Assembly: GCA_001303415.1 (NCBI GenBank)
Contig: LJTN01000003.1
Location: 1 to 64,000, forward strand
Reading direction: 5' to 3'
DNA: 64,000 nt
DNA from: Myxococcales bacterium SG8_38
GTDB taxonomy: Bacteria > Myxococcota_A > Polyangia > Polyangiales > Houyiibacteriaceae
Both the position numbers and the translations under genes were made by a program. Below are positions 39,550 to 47,746 of this stretch, piece after piece; position 1 is the first letter of the stretch; every line of letters starts with the position of its first letter. The notes under the pieces are model-generated. The model worked only from the letters and a program-made list of their open reading frames with translations. It ran no database searches and had not been told where the DNA came from.

Positions 39550-41406
39550 ATGGCGACGTATCTCTACCCCATCAGCCTCGCGGCGATCTCGGCGTTCGTG
39601 TTTGCCCTCGAGCGCTTCTTTCCGTGGCGCCCGCAGCAAAAGCAGCTCCGGCCCAAGCTCTGGTCCGACCTCATCCACCTCGTCTTCAACGGCCACTTTC
39701 TCGGTCTCTTGCTGGCGGGGCTGGCGAGCACCTGGATCCTGCCGCCCATCGACCGTTTTCTTGCCGCCAACGGCCTCACCGACGCGGTCTATCGCAACGC
39801 AGCCGCCGACTGGCCGCTTTGGGCGCAGATCCTCGTCGCCCTGGTGGCCATCGACTTCATCCAGTGGTGCGTCCACAACATGCTCCACCGCGTCCCTGCG
39901 CTCTGGGAGCTCCACAAGGCGCACCACAGCGTCAAAGATGGCGAGATGGATTGGATCGTCTCGTTCCGTTTCTCCTGGCTCGAGGTGGTCGTCTACAAGT
40001 CGGTTCTCTATCTGCCGCTGGTCTTCTTTGGGTTCAGCTGGATCGCGCTGATGGTGCACGCGGTTTTCGGCACGCTCATCGGTCACCTCAATCATTCGAA
40101 CCTCGACCTCGGGCACGGGCCGTGGCGTTACGTCCTCAACAGCCCGCGCATGCACATCTGGCATCACGACTACGAAGGCGACGCCAAGACCACGGTCAAC
40201 TTCGGCATCATCTTCAGCGCTTGGGATTGGATCTTCGGCACCGCCAAGATGCCCGCTGATCCACCGGAGCGGCTTGGTTTCAAAGGCGTCGAGACGTTTC
40301 CCGACAACTTCTTCGGTCAGGAGGTCTGGCCGCTGCAGAAGTACTTCCCGCGTCTGCACAGCACGGTCGCATGGTCGGTCATCGGCGCGTTGGTTCTCGG
40401 CATTGCGTGGTATCTGCACGAGCCGCGGAGCCTCCGGCCGCATACGCCGATGCTCGGTGAAATCGCTGCTGCGTCACAGCCAAGCGGGGTCTTTCCGCCG
40501 TTTGATTCGTATTCGAAAGATCCGGCCGAGGCCGAGGTTGCGTTGGCCGGGTTTGGCTTGGACGCTCGCGTGGCCGGATATGCCGATCCGGACGCCATGG
40601 TGAGTGTGCCGGAGCTGGCGAAGGCGCTCGGCGCGCCGTCCTTGGTGTTGCTCGACGTCCGCCCCGAGGAGCGCTTTGCCCTCGGGCACATCCCGGGCGC
40701 GCGCAGGCTCTACCGCGACGACTATTCAACCGGCGACGATGTTCCCGGCATGTCGCGAACGGCGGCCGAGCTCGAGCGACTCTTGCGCCACCGCGGGGTG
40801 CGCAAGAACAGCACGGTGGTGCTCTATGGCGACGGCGGCCCCGAGCCCTACCGGCTTTGGTGGACGCTTCGGTCGATCGCAGGCTTCGACACGCGCGTGC
40901 TCGATGGCGGGCTGCAGCGTTGGAAGGCATTGGGCCACTACGTCGCTGGTGGCGATGGGCTCGAGGTGGCCCAAGGGGACGCTACGGTGCAGCCGTCCGC
41001 CCCGCCGGCGATGGAGCGCTGGGTCGACGTCTCGGCCTTCATCGCGCAGCATCTCGACACGCGCTTGATCGATACCCGAAGCGAGCTCGAGTTCAGCGGC
41101 CGTGAGCGGCATCCCAAGGCAGCAAAGGCCGGTCGCATCCCCGGCGCGACGCACCTCGACTGGGTGCTGGTGTTGCGTGACGAGGGCGATGACCATCGCT
41201 TGAAGCCGCCTTCGGAGCTCCGTGCACTTCTTGCCGAGCGCGGTGTGACCGAGGAAACGCCGGCGGTGACGTACTGCCAGTCGGGCACGCGATCGGCGGC
41301 AGTCTACTTTGCGATGCATCAGCTCGGCTTCAGCCCGGAGCGCGTCGCCAACTACGATGGCTCGTGGGCGGAGTACAGCCGTCTCGATTTGCCGGTGGAG
41401 CCGTGA
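39550..41406 (+). CDS. Fatty-acid hydroxylase (sterol desaturase family) fused to double rhodanese
   Basis: 618 aa from ATG 39550. Residues ~1-290: membrane-bound di-iron hydroxylase with His motifs 'HNMLH', 'LHKAHHS', 'GHLNHSN' and 'HIWHHDYEG' among four to five helices. A linker helix (~282-300) leads to two rhodanese domains (~345-465 and ~485-618). The second carries the active-site 'YCQSGTRSAA', and the first lacks a matching Cys, as in TST/MST-type sulfurtransferases. The fusion is unusual. The stop overlaps the next ATG by one base. The sulfurtransferase part fits the sulfur genes around it. Confidence 0.9.
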   Translation: MATYLYPISLAAISAFVFALERFFPWRPQQKQLRPKLWSDLIHLVFNGHFLGLLLAGLASTWILPPIDRFLAANGLTDAVYRNAAADWPLWAQILVALVAIDFIQWCVHNMLHRVPALWELHKAHHSVKDGEMDWIVSFRFSWLEVVVYKSVLYLPLVFFGFSWIALMVHAVFGTLIGHLNHSNLDLGHGPWRYVLNSPRMHIWHHDYEGDAKTTVNFGIIFSAWDWIFGTAKMPADPPERLGFKGVETFPDNFFGQEVWPLQKYFPRLHSTVAWSVIGALVLGIAWYLHEPRSLRPHTPMLGEIAAASQPSGVFPPFDSYSKDPAEAEVALAGFGLDARVAGYADPDAMVSVPELAKALGAPSLVLLDVRPEERFALGHIPGARRLYRDDYSTGDDVPGMSRTAAELERLLRHRGVRKNSTVVLYGDGGPEPYRLWWTLRSIAGFDTRVLDGGLQRWKALGHYVAGGDGLEVAQGDATVQPSAPPAMERWVDVSAFIAQHLDTRLIDTRSELEFSGRERHPKAAKAGRIPGATHLDWVLVLRDEGDDHRLKPPSELRALLAERGVTEETPAVTYCQSGTRSAAVYFAMHQLGFSPERVANYDGSWAEYSRLDLPVEP

Positions 41407-42509
41407 TGCGGCTCGCCGCGCTCGCGTTGCTGCTGTTGGCGGCGGTCCTGGGCGGCGCGTTTGCTGCGCCGCTCGCATCGCCGGTCGGCAATCCGAAGGC
41501 GCTGGCGGTCGAGACGGACGGCACGGGCCGAGGAGACCCTGAATTCGTGCGCGGCGTGGCGCTTGGTCTGTTTGCGACCGATCGGCGATGGGACTACGGC
41601 CCGCTGGTCGATGAGATTCGCGCGCGTGGCGCCACCGACGTACTGGTCGTCGTCAATGCCTATCAATCGAACCGCTTCTCCTCCGACATCGCGCTTGAGG
41701 CCGGCCGCTCGCCAAGCAACGCCACGGTGGCTCGCACGCTCCGCCAAGTGAAGAAGGCCGGGATGCGTGCGGCGCTCATGCCCGTGGTGCGGCTTTCGGA
41801 GCGCGCTCCGCATGAATGGCGCGGGCTGATCGCGCCCGCAGATGGTCTCGACGCGTGGTTCGAGGCGTATCGGCGCTTCGTCTTGCCGCTTGCGCATCTC
41901 GCCGGGGAAGCCGGGGTCGAGCGCTTTATCGCCGGCTCCGAGCTCAGCTCGCTCGAGCGCTACGAAGACCATTGGCGCGAGCTCTTTGCCGAGCTTCGCG
42001 ACGCGTTTTCCGGGACCCTTACCTATTCGGCCAACTGGGATCACGCCGACGCGGTGCCGTTTTGGGATGCGCTCGACGAGGTGGGCCTCACCGCGTACTT
42101 CCCTCTCATCACCGAGGAAGGGGAGCCGAAGCCCGCGAGCGCTGACACGCTTGCAGGTGCCTGGCAAACGCCGCGCGCCACGATCGAAGCCCTCGCAAAG
42201 CGCGTGGGCAAGCCCGTCTTGATCACCGAGATCGGCTACGCGAGCCGGTCGCTTGCGGCCGGCCGGCCGTGGGACGACGCCACGGAGGCCGCGGTGGATC
42301 TCGGCCTACAGCAAGCGCTTTATCGAGGGTTTTGTGATGCCTTTGCGCAAACGCCGAGCATTGGAGGCTTCTACGTTTGGAACTGGTTCGGCGTGGGAGG
42401 CCCGAGGGACAGGGGCTTTACGCCGCGAGGCAAGCCGGCCGCGAGCGAGCTTGCCAAGTGTTTCGCGCGTCCGTGGCCGGCGCCGGCAGATGCAGGAAAT
42501 CGATCATGA
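41406..42509 (+). CDS. Secreted glycosidase-like TIM-barrel protein (GH113-like)
   Basis: 367 aa with a signal peptide (MRLAALALLLLAAVLGGAFA). 'GATDVLVVVNAYQSN', acid/base candidate Glu in 'RFIAGSELSSLE', and nucleophile candidate Glu in 'PVLITEIGYASRSLAAG' follow clan GH-A order at the ends of strands 4 and 7. 'GFYVWNWFGVGGP' is typical of GH113-type and related uncharacterised proteins. The substrate is unknown, possibly a beta-mannan-like glycan. ATG overlaps the previous stop by one base; its own end overlaps the sulfite oxidase start by four. Confidence 0.83.
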   Translation: MRLAALALLLLAAVLGGAFAAPLASPVGNPKALAVETDGTGRGDPEFVRGVALGLFATDRRWDYGPLVDEIRARGATDVLVVVNAYQSNRFSSDIALEAGRSPSNATVARTLRQVKKAGMRAALMPVVRLSERAPHEWRGLIAPADGLDAWFEAYRRFVLPLAHLAGEAGVERFIAGSELSSLERYEDHWRELFAELRDAFSGTLTYSANWDHADAVPFWDALDEVGLTAYFPLITEEGEPKPASADTLAGAWQTPRATIEALAKRVGKPVLITEIGYASRSLAAGRPWDDATEAAVDLGLQQALYRGFCDAFAQTPSIGGFYVWNWFGVGGPRDRGFTPRGKPAASELAKCFARPWPAPADAGNRS

Positions 42510-44131
42510 CTAGCGAGCACCACGAACGACTTTCACAGGAACGCCGCCGGTTCGTCCTGCGCACCTTGAGCATCGGGGGTGGCGCGCTCCTCGGCGCCGT
42601 CGCGGGTTGTCGCGAGTCGGCGCCGCCCTCATCTGAAAAGCCCTCATTCGAGAAGCCCTCGGCCGGCCAGCCCTCGGCCGAGCCTCAGGCCGTGCCACCC
42701 GAGCCCGTCGCGCCTGCGCTTCCCGACGGCAAAGACCCCGCCAACTTCATCAAGCACGGCGACAACCCCCTCACCCTCGAAACCCGCCGCGAAAAACTCG
42801 GCACCAGCGTGCTCACGGCCACGAGCGTGTTGTTCGTTCGTCAAAACCTCCCGCTTCCGCCTCCCGAATTCGTCGACGACCGTGACGGCTGGACCACCCG
42901 GGTGGAAGGCGTCAATCGGCCGGGCGAAATCCGCGTCGACCAGCTCAAGCGTCTCGGGCTGATGACCATTGCCACCGTGCTTCAGTGCTCGGGCAACGGC
43001 CGCAAGTACTACAAGCACGACCCGAGCGGCTCGCCTTGGGCGGTCGGCGCGGCAGGGTGCGTCATGTGGAGCGGTGTGCCTTTGCGTGATGTCGTGGCGC
43101 ACTTTGGGGGGGTGGCCAAAGGGATGCGCTATTTGACGGCCACGGGCGGAGAGCCCTTGCCCGAGGGGATCGATCGCAACCAGGTGGTCGTCGAGCGCTC
43201 AATCCCGATCGAAAAAGCCCTCGATGATTGTCTCTTGGCCTGGGAGATGAACGGCGAGCCAATTCCACGGTCGCACGGAGGGCCGTTGCGGCTCATCGTG
43301 CCCGGCTATTTCGGCTGCAATCAGATCAAGTTCCTGAAGAATCTCGCCTTCACCCGCGAGCAGGGCCCCGCGAAGATCCAGCAAACGGGCTACCGCATGC
43401 GGCCGATTGGAGAGCCGGGCTCCCCCGACCAGCCTGGGATGTGGGAGATGCAGGTGAAGTCGTTCATCACACTTCCCACCGAGCAGACGCCAGTCGTGGC
43501 AGGGAAGATTCGCGTCACGGGCGTCGCCTTCGGGGGTATGAAGGCCGTGGCCAAGGCCGAGGTCTCGACCGATGGCAGGAGTTGGCAGAAGGCTCGCTGG
43601 GTCGGGCCCGATCTTGGGCGGTATGCATGGCGCGTGTTCGAGCTGGAGCTCGCGCGCGAGCCCGGCCCGGTGAAGCTCTACTCCCGTGCCGTCACGGTCG
43701 ATGGCGAGGTGCAGCCCGAGCTACGAAACGAAAACGAGCGTGGTTACGGTAACAACAGTTGGCGGGACATGGGCGTCACCGTGCAGGTTTGCCATCCCGA
43801 TGACGCCATCTGCCTCACGCCCCCAAAGCCTAAAGACGACGCGCCCGCCGGGCCGCGCAAGCCGGTGGTGCTTTCCGAGTCGGGCAAACGCGGGCGTAAG
43901 ATCTTCCGCGAAACGGCGCAGCCCCCTTGCGCGACCTGTCACACACTGTCGGATGCCGAGGCGATGGGTGCGGTCGGCCCGAACCTCGATGAGCTCGGTC
44001 GCAGCGCGCAACAGATCGAAGCCGCCGTGACCAACGGCGTCGGCGCCATGCCGCCGTTCGGCGAGACGCTCGCCGACGAACAGATCAGCGACGTGGCGCG
44101 CTACGTTTACGAAGCGACGCGCCGCGATTGA
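42506..44131 (+). CDS. Sulfite oxidase-type molybdoenzyme fused to cytochrome c
   Basis: 541 aa. N-terminus has a Tat-like 'RRRFVLRT' and a following lipobox 'AVAGC', so a Tat-exported lipoprotein is likely. Residues ~120-300 form the molybdopterin domain with the Mo-ligating Cys in 'ATVLQCSGNGR', 'PWAVGAAGCVMWSGVPLRDV' and 'HGGPLRLIVPGYFGCNQIKFL'. An oxidoreductase dimerisation domain (~330-430) follows. The last ~90 residues are a class I cytochrome c with haem site 'CATCH' and distal Met in 'AMPPFG'. This is the SorA/SorB pair in one chain. ATG overlaps the GH-like stop. Confidence 0.93.
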   Translation: MTSEHHERLSQERRRFVLRTLSIGGGALLGAVAGCRESAPPSSEKPSFEKPSAGQPSAEPQAVPPEPVAPALPDGKDPANFIKHGDNPLTLETRREKLGTSVLTATSVLFVRQNLPLPPPEFVDDRDGWTTRVEGVNRPGEIRVDQLKRLGLMTIATVLQCSGNGRKYYKHDPSGSPWAVGAAGCVMWSGVPLRDVVAHFGGVAKGMRYLTATGGEPLPEGIDRNQVVVERSIPIEKALDDCLLAWEMNGEPIPRSHGGPLRLIVPGYFGCNQIKFLKNLAFTREQGPAKIQQTGYRMRPIGEPGSPDQPGMWEMQVKSFITLPTEQTPVVAGKIRVTGVAFGGMKAVAKAEVSTDGRSWQKARWVGPDLGRYAWRVFELELAREPGPVKLYSRAVTVDGEVQPELRNENERGYGNNSWRDMGVTVQVCHPDDAICLTPPKPKDDAPAGPRKPVVLSESGKRGRKIFRETAQPPCATCHTLSDAEAMGAVGPNLDELGRSAQQIEAAVTNGVGAMPPFGETLADEQISDVARYVYEATRRD

Positions 44132-44165
44132 TTCGCGCGCTGGCGCGAGCCACAGGAGCCTAGCC

Positions 44166-44882
44166 ATTCAAACGATTCCACCTTTCCATCTCGCGCTGGC
44201 GGGCATCCCCGCGTCGCTCGTCGTGCTCATCTTGTGGCGCTGGTCCGCGGGCGGCGGCCACAGCCTCTGGGCGTTGGTTCGCATGCTCGCGCAGTTGCTC
44301 ATCATAGGCTACCTGCTGGTGTACATCTTCGAGGCCGACGTCCCGTGGATCGTTCTCGCAGTGCTTGCAGTCATGGTCATCGCGGCTAGCTGGATCGCCC
44401 TTCGCACGATTCCCAACTTTCGAGGGGCGCTCTACGGGTATGCGTTCTCGTCCATCGCCATCGGCGGCGGCCTCACCGTCGTGTTGATCACGCAGGTCGT
44501 GCTGACCCTCGAACCTTGGTACCAGCCGAGCTTCGTGATCCCGCTCGCGGGCATGATCTTCGCTGCTTCCATGAACTCGGTCAGCTTGGCTGCCGAGCGA
44601 ATGCTCGCCGAGCGCAAGCGCGGCGCCTCCTACATCGATGCCCGCCGCATCGCCATGCAGGCCGGCATGATCCCCATCGTGAACAGCCTTTTCGCAGTCG
44701 GCCTGGTGTCGCTCCCCGGCCTGATGACCGGCCAAATCCTCTCAGGCGTCTCTCCGCTCATCGCCGTGCGATACCAAGTCATGGTCATGCTCATGATCTT
44801 CAGCGCCTCCGGGATGTCCGCCGCAATTTTTCTTCTGTTCTTGAAGCGTCGCGCTGCGGACGACGAGTCTTCCATCAACTAG
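44166..44882 (+). CDS. fetB-like: FetB/YbbM-family permease, ATT start
   Basis: 238 aa if begun at ATT 44166; the first standard start is GTG 44223. The ATT lies seven bases after AGGAG. The extra 19 residues ('QTIPPFHLALAGIPASLVV') complete the first transmembrane helix that GTG would cut in half. No ATG/GTG/TTG lies in frame between the ATT and the previous gene. UPF0014 pattern is clear: 'MIFAASMNSVSLAAERM', 'VNSLFAVGLVSLPGLMTGQILSGVSPLIAVRYQ'. E. coli FetB exports iron with ATPase FetA, but no ATPase gene is adjacent here. Confidence 0.88.
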   Translation: MQTIPPFHLALAGIPASLVVLILWRWSAGGGHSLWALVRMLAQLLIIGYLLVYIFEADVPWIVLAVLAVMVIAASWIALRTIPNFRGALYGYAFSSIAIGGGLTVVLITQVVLTLEPWYQPSFVIPLAGMIFAASMNSVSLAAERMLAERKRGASYIDARRIAMQAGMIPIVNSLFAVGLVSLPGLMTGQILSGVSPLIAVRYQVMVMLMIFSASGMSAAIFLLFLKRRAADDESSIN

Positions 44883-44921
44883 TTCCTTGAGGTTCGTGCC
44901 AGGTGATGGCACCACTATGAA

Positions 44922-45557
44922 GTGAAGACTTCGCGTTTAGGTCTGCCGGTCTTACTCGTTTGCGCCGCGCTCGGAGGTTGGTCGAGCGCAGCGCCTGCCG
45001 CTGTCGATGACAAACCAGATTTCGTCCCGCCTGAAGATGAGGCATTGGTGGTGTTCATTCAGAACCTTCGCGAGGACGAAACGATGACGTTTGTCGTGTT
45101 CACGGATGACAGACGCTGCGTGGCCGAGGTCCGCGGCCGCCAAGCCGAGGTCGTTCCGATGAAGCCAGGCACCTATACGTTTTACGTGACCGGCTACGGC
45201 ACCCAGCGAATCGAGCTCCATCTGCAAGGTGGACGCACGTACTTCGTCCGCCTCCATACGGTCGAGCGGGCCTTCATGCGCAAGTCCGAGGTCACGCCGG
45301 TACGCCGGGGCACCGAATCCTATATGCAGCTCCGAACCTGGCTTGCCGGGGCGCACATCACGCATGCGAGTGATGATTCCTGCCAGGGAAAGCCGCTCAA
45401 GGAACGCAAGAAGCGAACCGCGCGCCGCGTCGTCGAAGGCGATGCCGATTGGAACGAGGGTGGCGAGGTCTACCACGCCGAGCACACCCTTCAGGTGCAA
45501 GACGGCTTCACCAAACACGAGCTCGAGACCATGAGCCTCGAGTCGCCAGAGAGGTGA
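44922..45557 (+). CDS. Exported protein, DUF2846-like (paralogue of the gene at 27996)
   Basis: 211 aa, GTG start, signal peptide ending near 'SSAAPAA'. Core 'EALVVFIQNLREDETMTFVVF' ... 'CVAEVRGRQAEVVPMKPGTYTFYV' ... 'LQGGRTYFVRLHTV' repeats the pattern of the protein at 27996, including Cys, Pro-Gly turn and 'GRTY.VRL'. The C-terminal half is polar with basic clusters ('KPLKERKKRTARR'). Function unknown. It ends one base before the next methyltransferase start, so they are co-transcribed. Confidence 0.82.
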   Translation: MKTSRLGLPVLLVCAALGGWSSAAPAAVDDKPDFVPPEDEALVVFIQNLREDETMTFVVFTDDRRCVAEVRGRQAEVVPMKPGTYTFYVTGYGTQRIELHLQGGRTYFVRLHTVERAFMRKSEVTPVRRGTESYMQLRTWLAGAHITHASDDSCQGKPLKERKKRTARRVVEGDADWNEGGEVYHAEHTLQVQDGFTKHELETMSLESPER

Positions 45558-45558
45558 T

Positions 45559-46353
45559 ATGCACGACGCCGGCCAGTTGATTGCAAGCGCGGCGGAGGTC
45601 TACGAGGAGTTTTTCGTTCCCGCGCTTTTCGGTCCGTGGGCTCCCCGATTGGTTGCCCGAGCCGGGCTCCACCCCGGAGAGAAGGTCATCGATGTGGCAT
45701 GCGGGACGGGCGTCCTCGCCGTGGAGGCCGAACGAGCAGTGTCGCCCAATGGCAGCGTCGTGGCTGTCGATCTCAATCCCGGCATGCTGGCCGTCGCCCG
45801 TCGCAAAGCGAGCGACGTCGATTGGCAGCAAGCACCCGCCGAAGACTTGCCATTCGAAGACGCGAGCTTCGATGCAACCTTGAGCCAGTTCGGGCTCATG
45901 TTCTTCGCCGACCAGCAAGCGGCGCTCCGCGAGATGTGGCGAATCCTTCGCCCAGGCGGCGGCTTCGTGGTCGCCGTGTGGGACGCGCTCGAAAATGCCC
46001 CCGGCTACGCAGCCGTCACCGCGTTGCTGTCTCGTCTCTTCGGCAACCACATCGCTGATCTGCTGAAGTCCCCTTATTCACTAGGTGATCCCGCTGCACT
46101 CCTCTCCCTCCTCACCAGCGCTCAAATCCCCGACCCAAAGATCGACCGTGTCCCTGGCGAGGCACGCTTCCCCTCCATTCGCTCATGGATGCACACCGAC
46201 GTCCGCGGCTGGACCCTCGCCGAGAAGCTAGACGACACGCAGTTCGAGCGTCTGGCCGCCGAGGCCGAAACAGCGCTCCAACCGTTCGTGACCGCGCAAG
46301 GCGACGTCCGATTCCCCCACCCCGCGCTCGTGGTAACCGCTACCAAAGCGTAG
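45559..46353 (+). CDS. Class I SAM-dependent methyltransferase (UbiE/Methyltransf_11 type)
   Basis: 264 aa with GAGAGG before ATG 45559. Motif I 'VIDVACGTGVLAVEAERAV', acidic 'VVAVDLNPGMLAVA', 'QAPAEDLPFEDASFDATLSQFGLMF' and 'REMWRILRPGGGFVVAVWD' give the full Methyltransf_11 set. The C-terminal ~90 residues form a cap of the type seen in small-molecule methyltransferases. Substrate unknown. Confidence 0.9.
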   Translation: MHDAGQLIASAAEVYEEFFVPALFGPWAPRLVARAGLHPGEKVIDVACGTGVLAVEAERAVSPNGSVVAVDLNPGMLAVARRKASDVDWQQAPAEDLPFEDASFDATLSQFGLMFFADQQAALREMWRILRPGGGFVVAVWDALENAPGYAAVTALLSRLFGNHIADLLKSPYSLGDPAALLSLLTSAQIPDPKIDRVPGEARFPSIRSWMHTDVRGWTLAEKLDDTQFERLAAEAETALQPFVTAQGDVRFPHPALVVTATKA

Positions 46354-46448
46354 CGCGGGCCGTCATACCTCCCGAACGCATGCGGATGTCGACCCTGGCC
46401 AGCATCCGGCCGAGGGCCGACACGTTGCTTAGCCGCCAGAACTAGGCC

Positions 46449-46934
46449 TCAGCTCAAGGCTTGGAACCGCGTCGCCGCTCCTCCATGAACCGGCCTCCAT
46501 ACCAAAATGCAGGGAAAACGACAGGCCGTACGGCCTGCTCGGATGCGTTTGGCCGCGATGGCCTCCGACATCCGAAACCGCTTCGTACAAAACGCAAACA
46601 TGGAAGGATAGGCCTGCTCGAGATACAACCTTCGCCGGTCGATCTCCCCGATGTACGCCAGCATCCGCGCCGTGTTTGACTGGTCGCCCGCCACCAGTGC
46701 GGAGAAGTCGAGCACCAGCTTACGCTTCCCAAGCCGCCGCAGCGCAAGCAGCTCAGCGTCGCGAGCCGGCCGACCTGACGAGGCATTCTTGGACAATCCG
46801 GCTTTCACATCATGTATTCGGCCATTGACCACAATCGTTGCCCGCCGCGCCCGGCCCAATAGCTGTATCTTTCCAAGAGACCATGTACCCTGAGCTCCGG
46901 AGTGCTCTCTCCCAGCACCCCGGGGAGGTGCCAT
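46449..46934 (-). pseudogene. Truncated N-terminal fragment of an HNH-endonuclease gene
   Basis: The frame encodes 'MLAYIGEIDRRRLYLEQAYP' then 'SMFAFCTKRFRMSEAIAAKRI', which matches in pattern the N-terminal domain of the large HNH-endonuclease family common in Myxococcota ('LL.HI.EVD.RRLY....C.SMF.YC....H.SE..A..RI.AAR..RRFP'). The similarity stops at 'ACRFP', exactly where a dispersed repeat begins (46482-46540). The HNH catalytic part is missing. Its upstream end overlaps the start of the plus-strand gene at 46933, so the true start is also lost or unclear. Inactive remnant. Confidence 0.65.
46482..46540 (-). repeat. Dispersed terminator-like repeat, copy A
   Basis: Contains CAGGCCGTACGGCCTG (46522-46537), a perfect 16 bp palindrome, preceded on the plus strand by an A-rich stretch (CCAAAATGCAGGGAAAACGA). 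On the minus strand this is a hairpin followed by a T-rich tail. The same palindrome plus A-rich block occurs in copy B. It forms the 3' border of the HNH fragment. Confidence 0.6.
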
Positions 46935-47655
46935 GCAAACCGAGACCTACGAGATTGCGCCCGATATCTTTCGCCTGAGCACGTTCGTGCCCGAGGTCGG
47001 ACCGACCGGATTCACCTTTAATCAGTTCCTGATCCGCGCCGACGAGCCGCTGCTGTTTCATACCGGTCCTCGCGGGATGTTCCCGTTGATACGCGAAGCA
47101 TTGGCGTCACTCATCCCCGTCGAGTCGCTCCGATGGATCGCGTTCGGCCACGTCGAGTCGGACGAGTGCGGCTCGATGAATCACTGGCTCGAGGCCGCGC
47201 CGCAGGCCACGGTGGCTCACGGCCAGATCGGCTGCATGGTTTCACTCAACGATTTAGCAGACCGCCCCCCGCGTGCCCTCGAGCAAAACGAGGTGCTCGA
47301 CCTTGGCGGCAAGCGTGTTCGCCACCTCGACACGCCTCACGTACCCCACTGTTGGGAAGCTCGCGTTCTCTTCGAAGAGACGACACGCACGCTTCTGTGC
47401 GGAGATCTCTTCACGCACCTCGGCAAGGGTCCGGCGCTCACATCGAACGAGATCATCGGTCCCGCAAAGCAAGCCGAAGCCCTTTTCAAGGCAAGCTGCC
47501 TGACGCCGACGACGGGCAGCACCATCCGCTCGCTCGCGGAGCTTCAGCCTGCGGTCCTGGCCGTGATGCACGGCTCTTCATTCGACGGCGACTGTGCCAC
47601 GGCCCTACAAGACTTGGCCGCGGTGTACGATGAGATGCACGCAGCGGCGGAGTAA
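46933..47655 (+). CDS. Diiron metallo-beta-lactamase protein (flavodiiron-like domain without flavodoxin)
   Basis: 240 aa with GGGGAGGT before the ATG. It matches the beta-lactamase half of flavodiiron proteins: 'IAPDIFRLSTFVPEVGPTGFTFN', 'IAFGHVESDECGSMNHWL' (HxExD core), 'VRHLDTPHVPHCWEA', 'LLCGDLFTHLG' and 'VMHGSSFDGD'. Flavodiiron proteins normally read HxExDH and carry a flavodoxin domain. Here the residue after D is E, and the chain ends after the MBL domain. Stand-alone ODP-type proteins act as oxygen sensors or reductases in other bacteria; activity here unknown. Confidence 0.85.
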   Translation: MQTETYEIAPDIFRLSTFVPEVGPTGFTFNQFLIRADEPLLFHTGPRGMFPLIREALASLIPVESLRWIAFGHVESDECGSMNHWLEAAPQATVAHGQIGCMVSLNDLADRPPRALEQNEVLDLGGKRVRHLDTPHVPHCWEARVLFEETTRTLLCGDLFTHLGKGPALTSNEIIGPAKQAEALFKASCLTPTTGSTIRSLAELQPAVLAVMHGSSFDGDCATALQDLAAVYDEMHAAAE

Positions 47656-47746
47656 GCGCCGCGATGCGGTGAAGCGACGGCTCGCGTTGCGAGGCAGATC
47701 ACAACGGACGCACGCCCGTTGACCTCGGCCGCGCAAACGTGAGACC

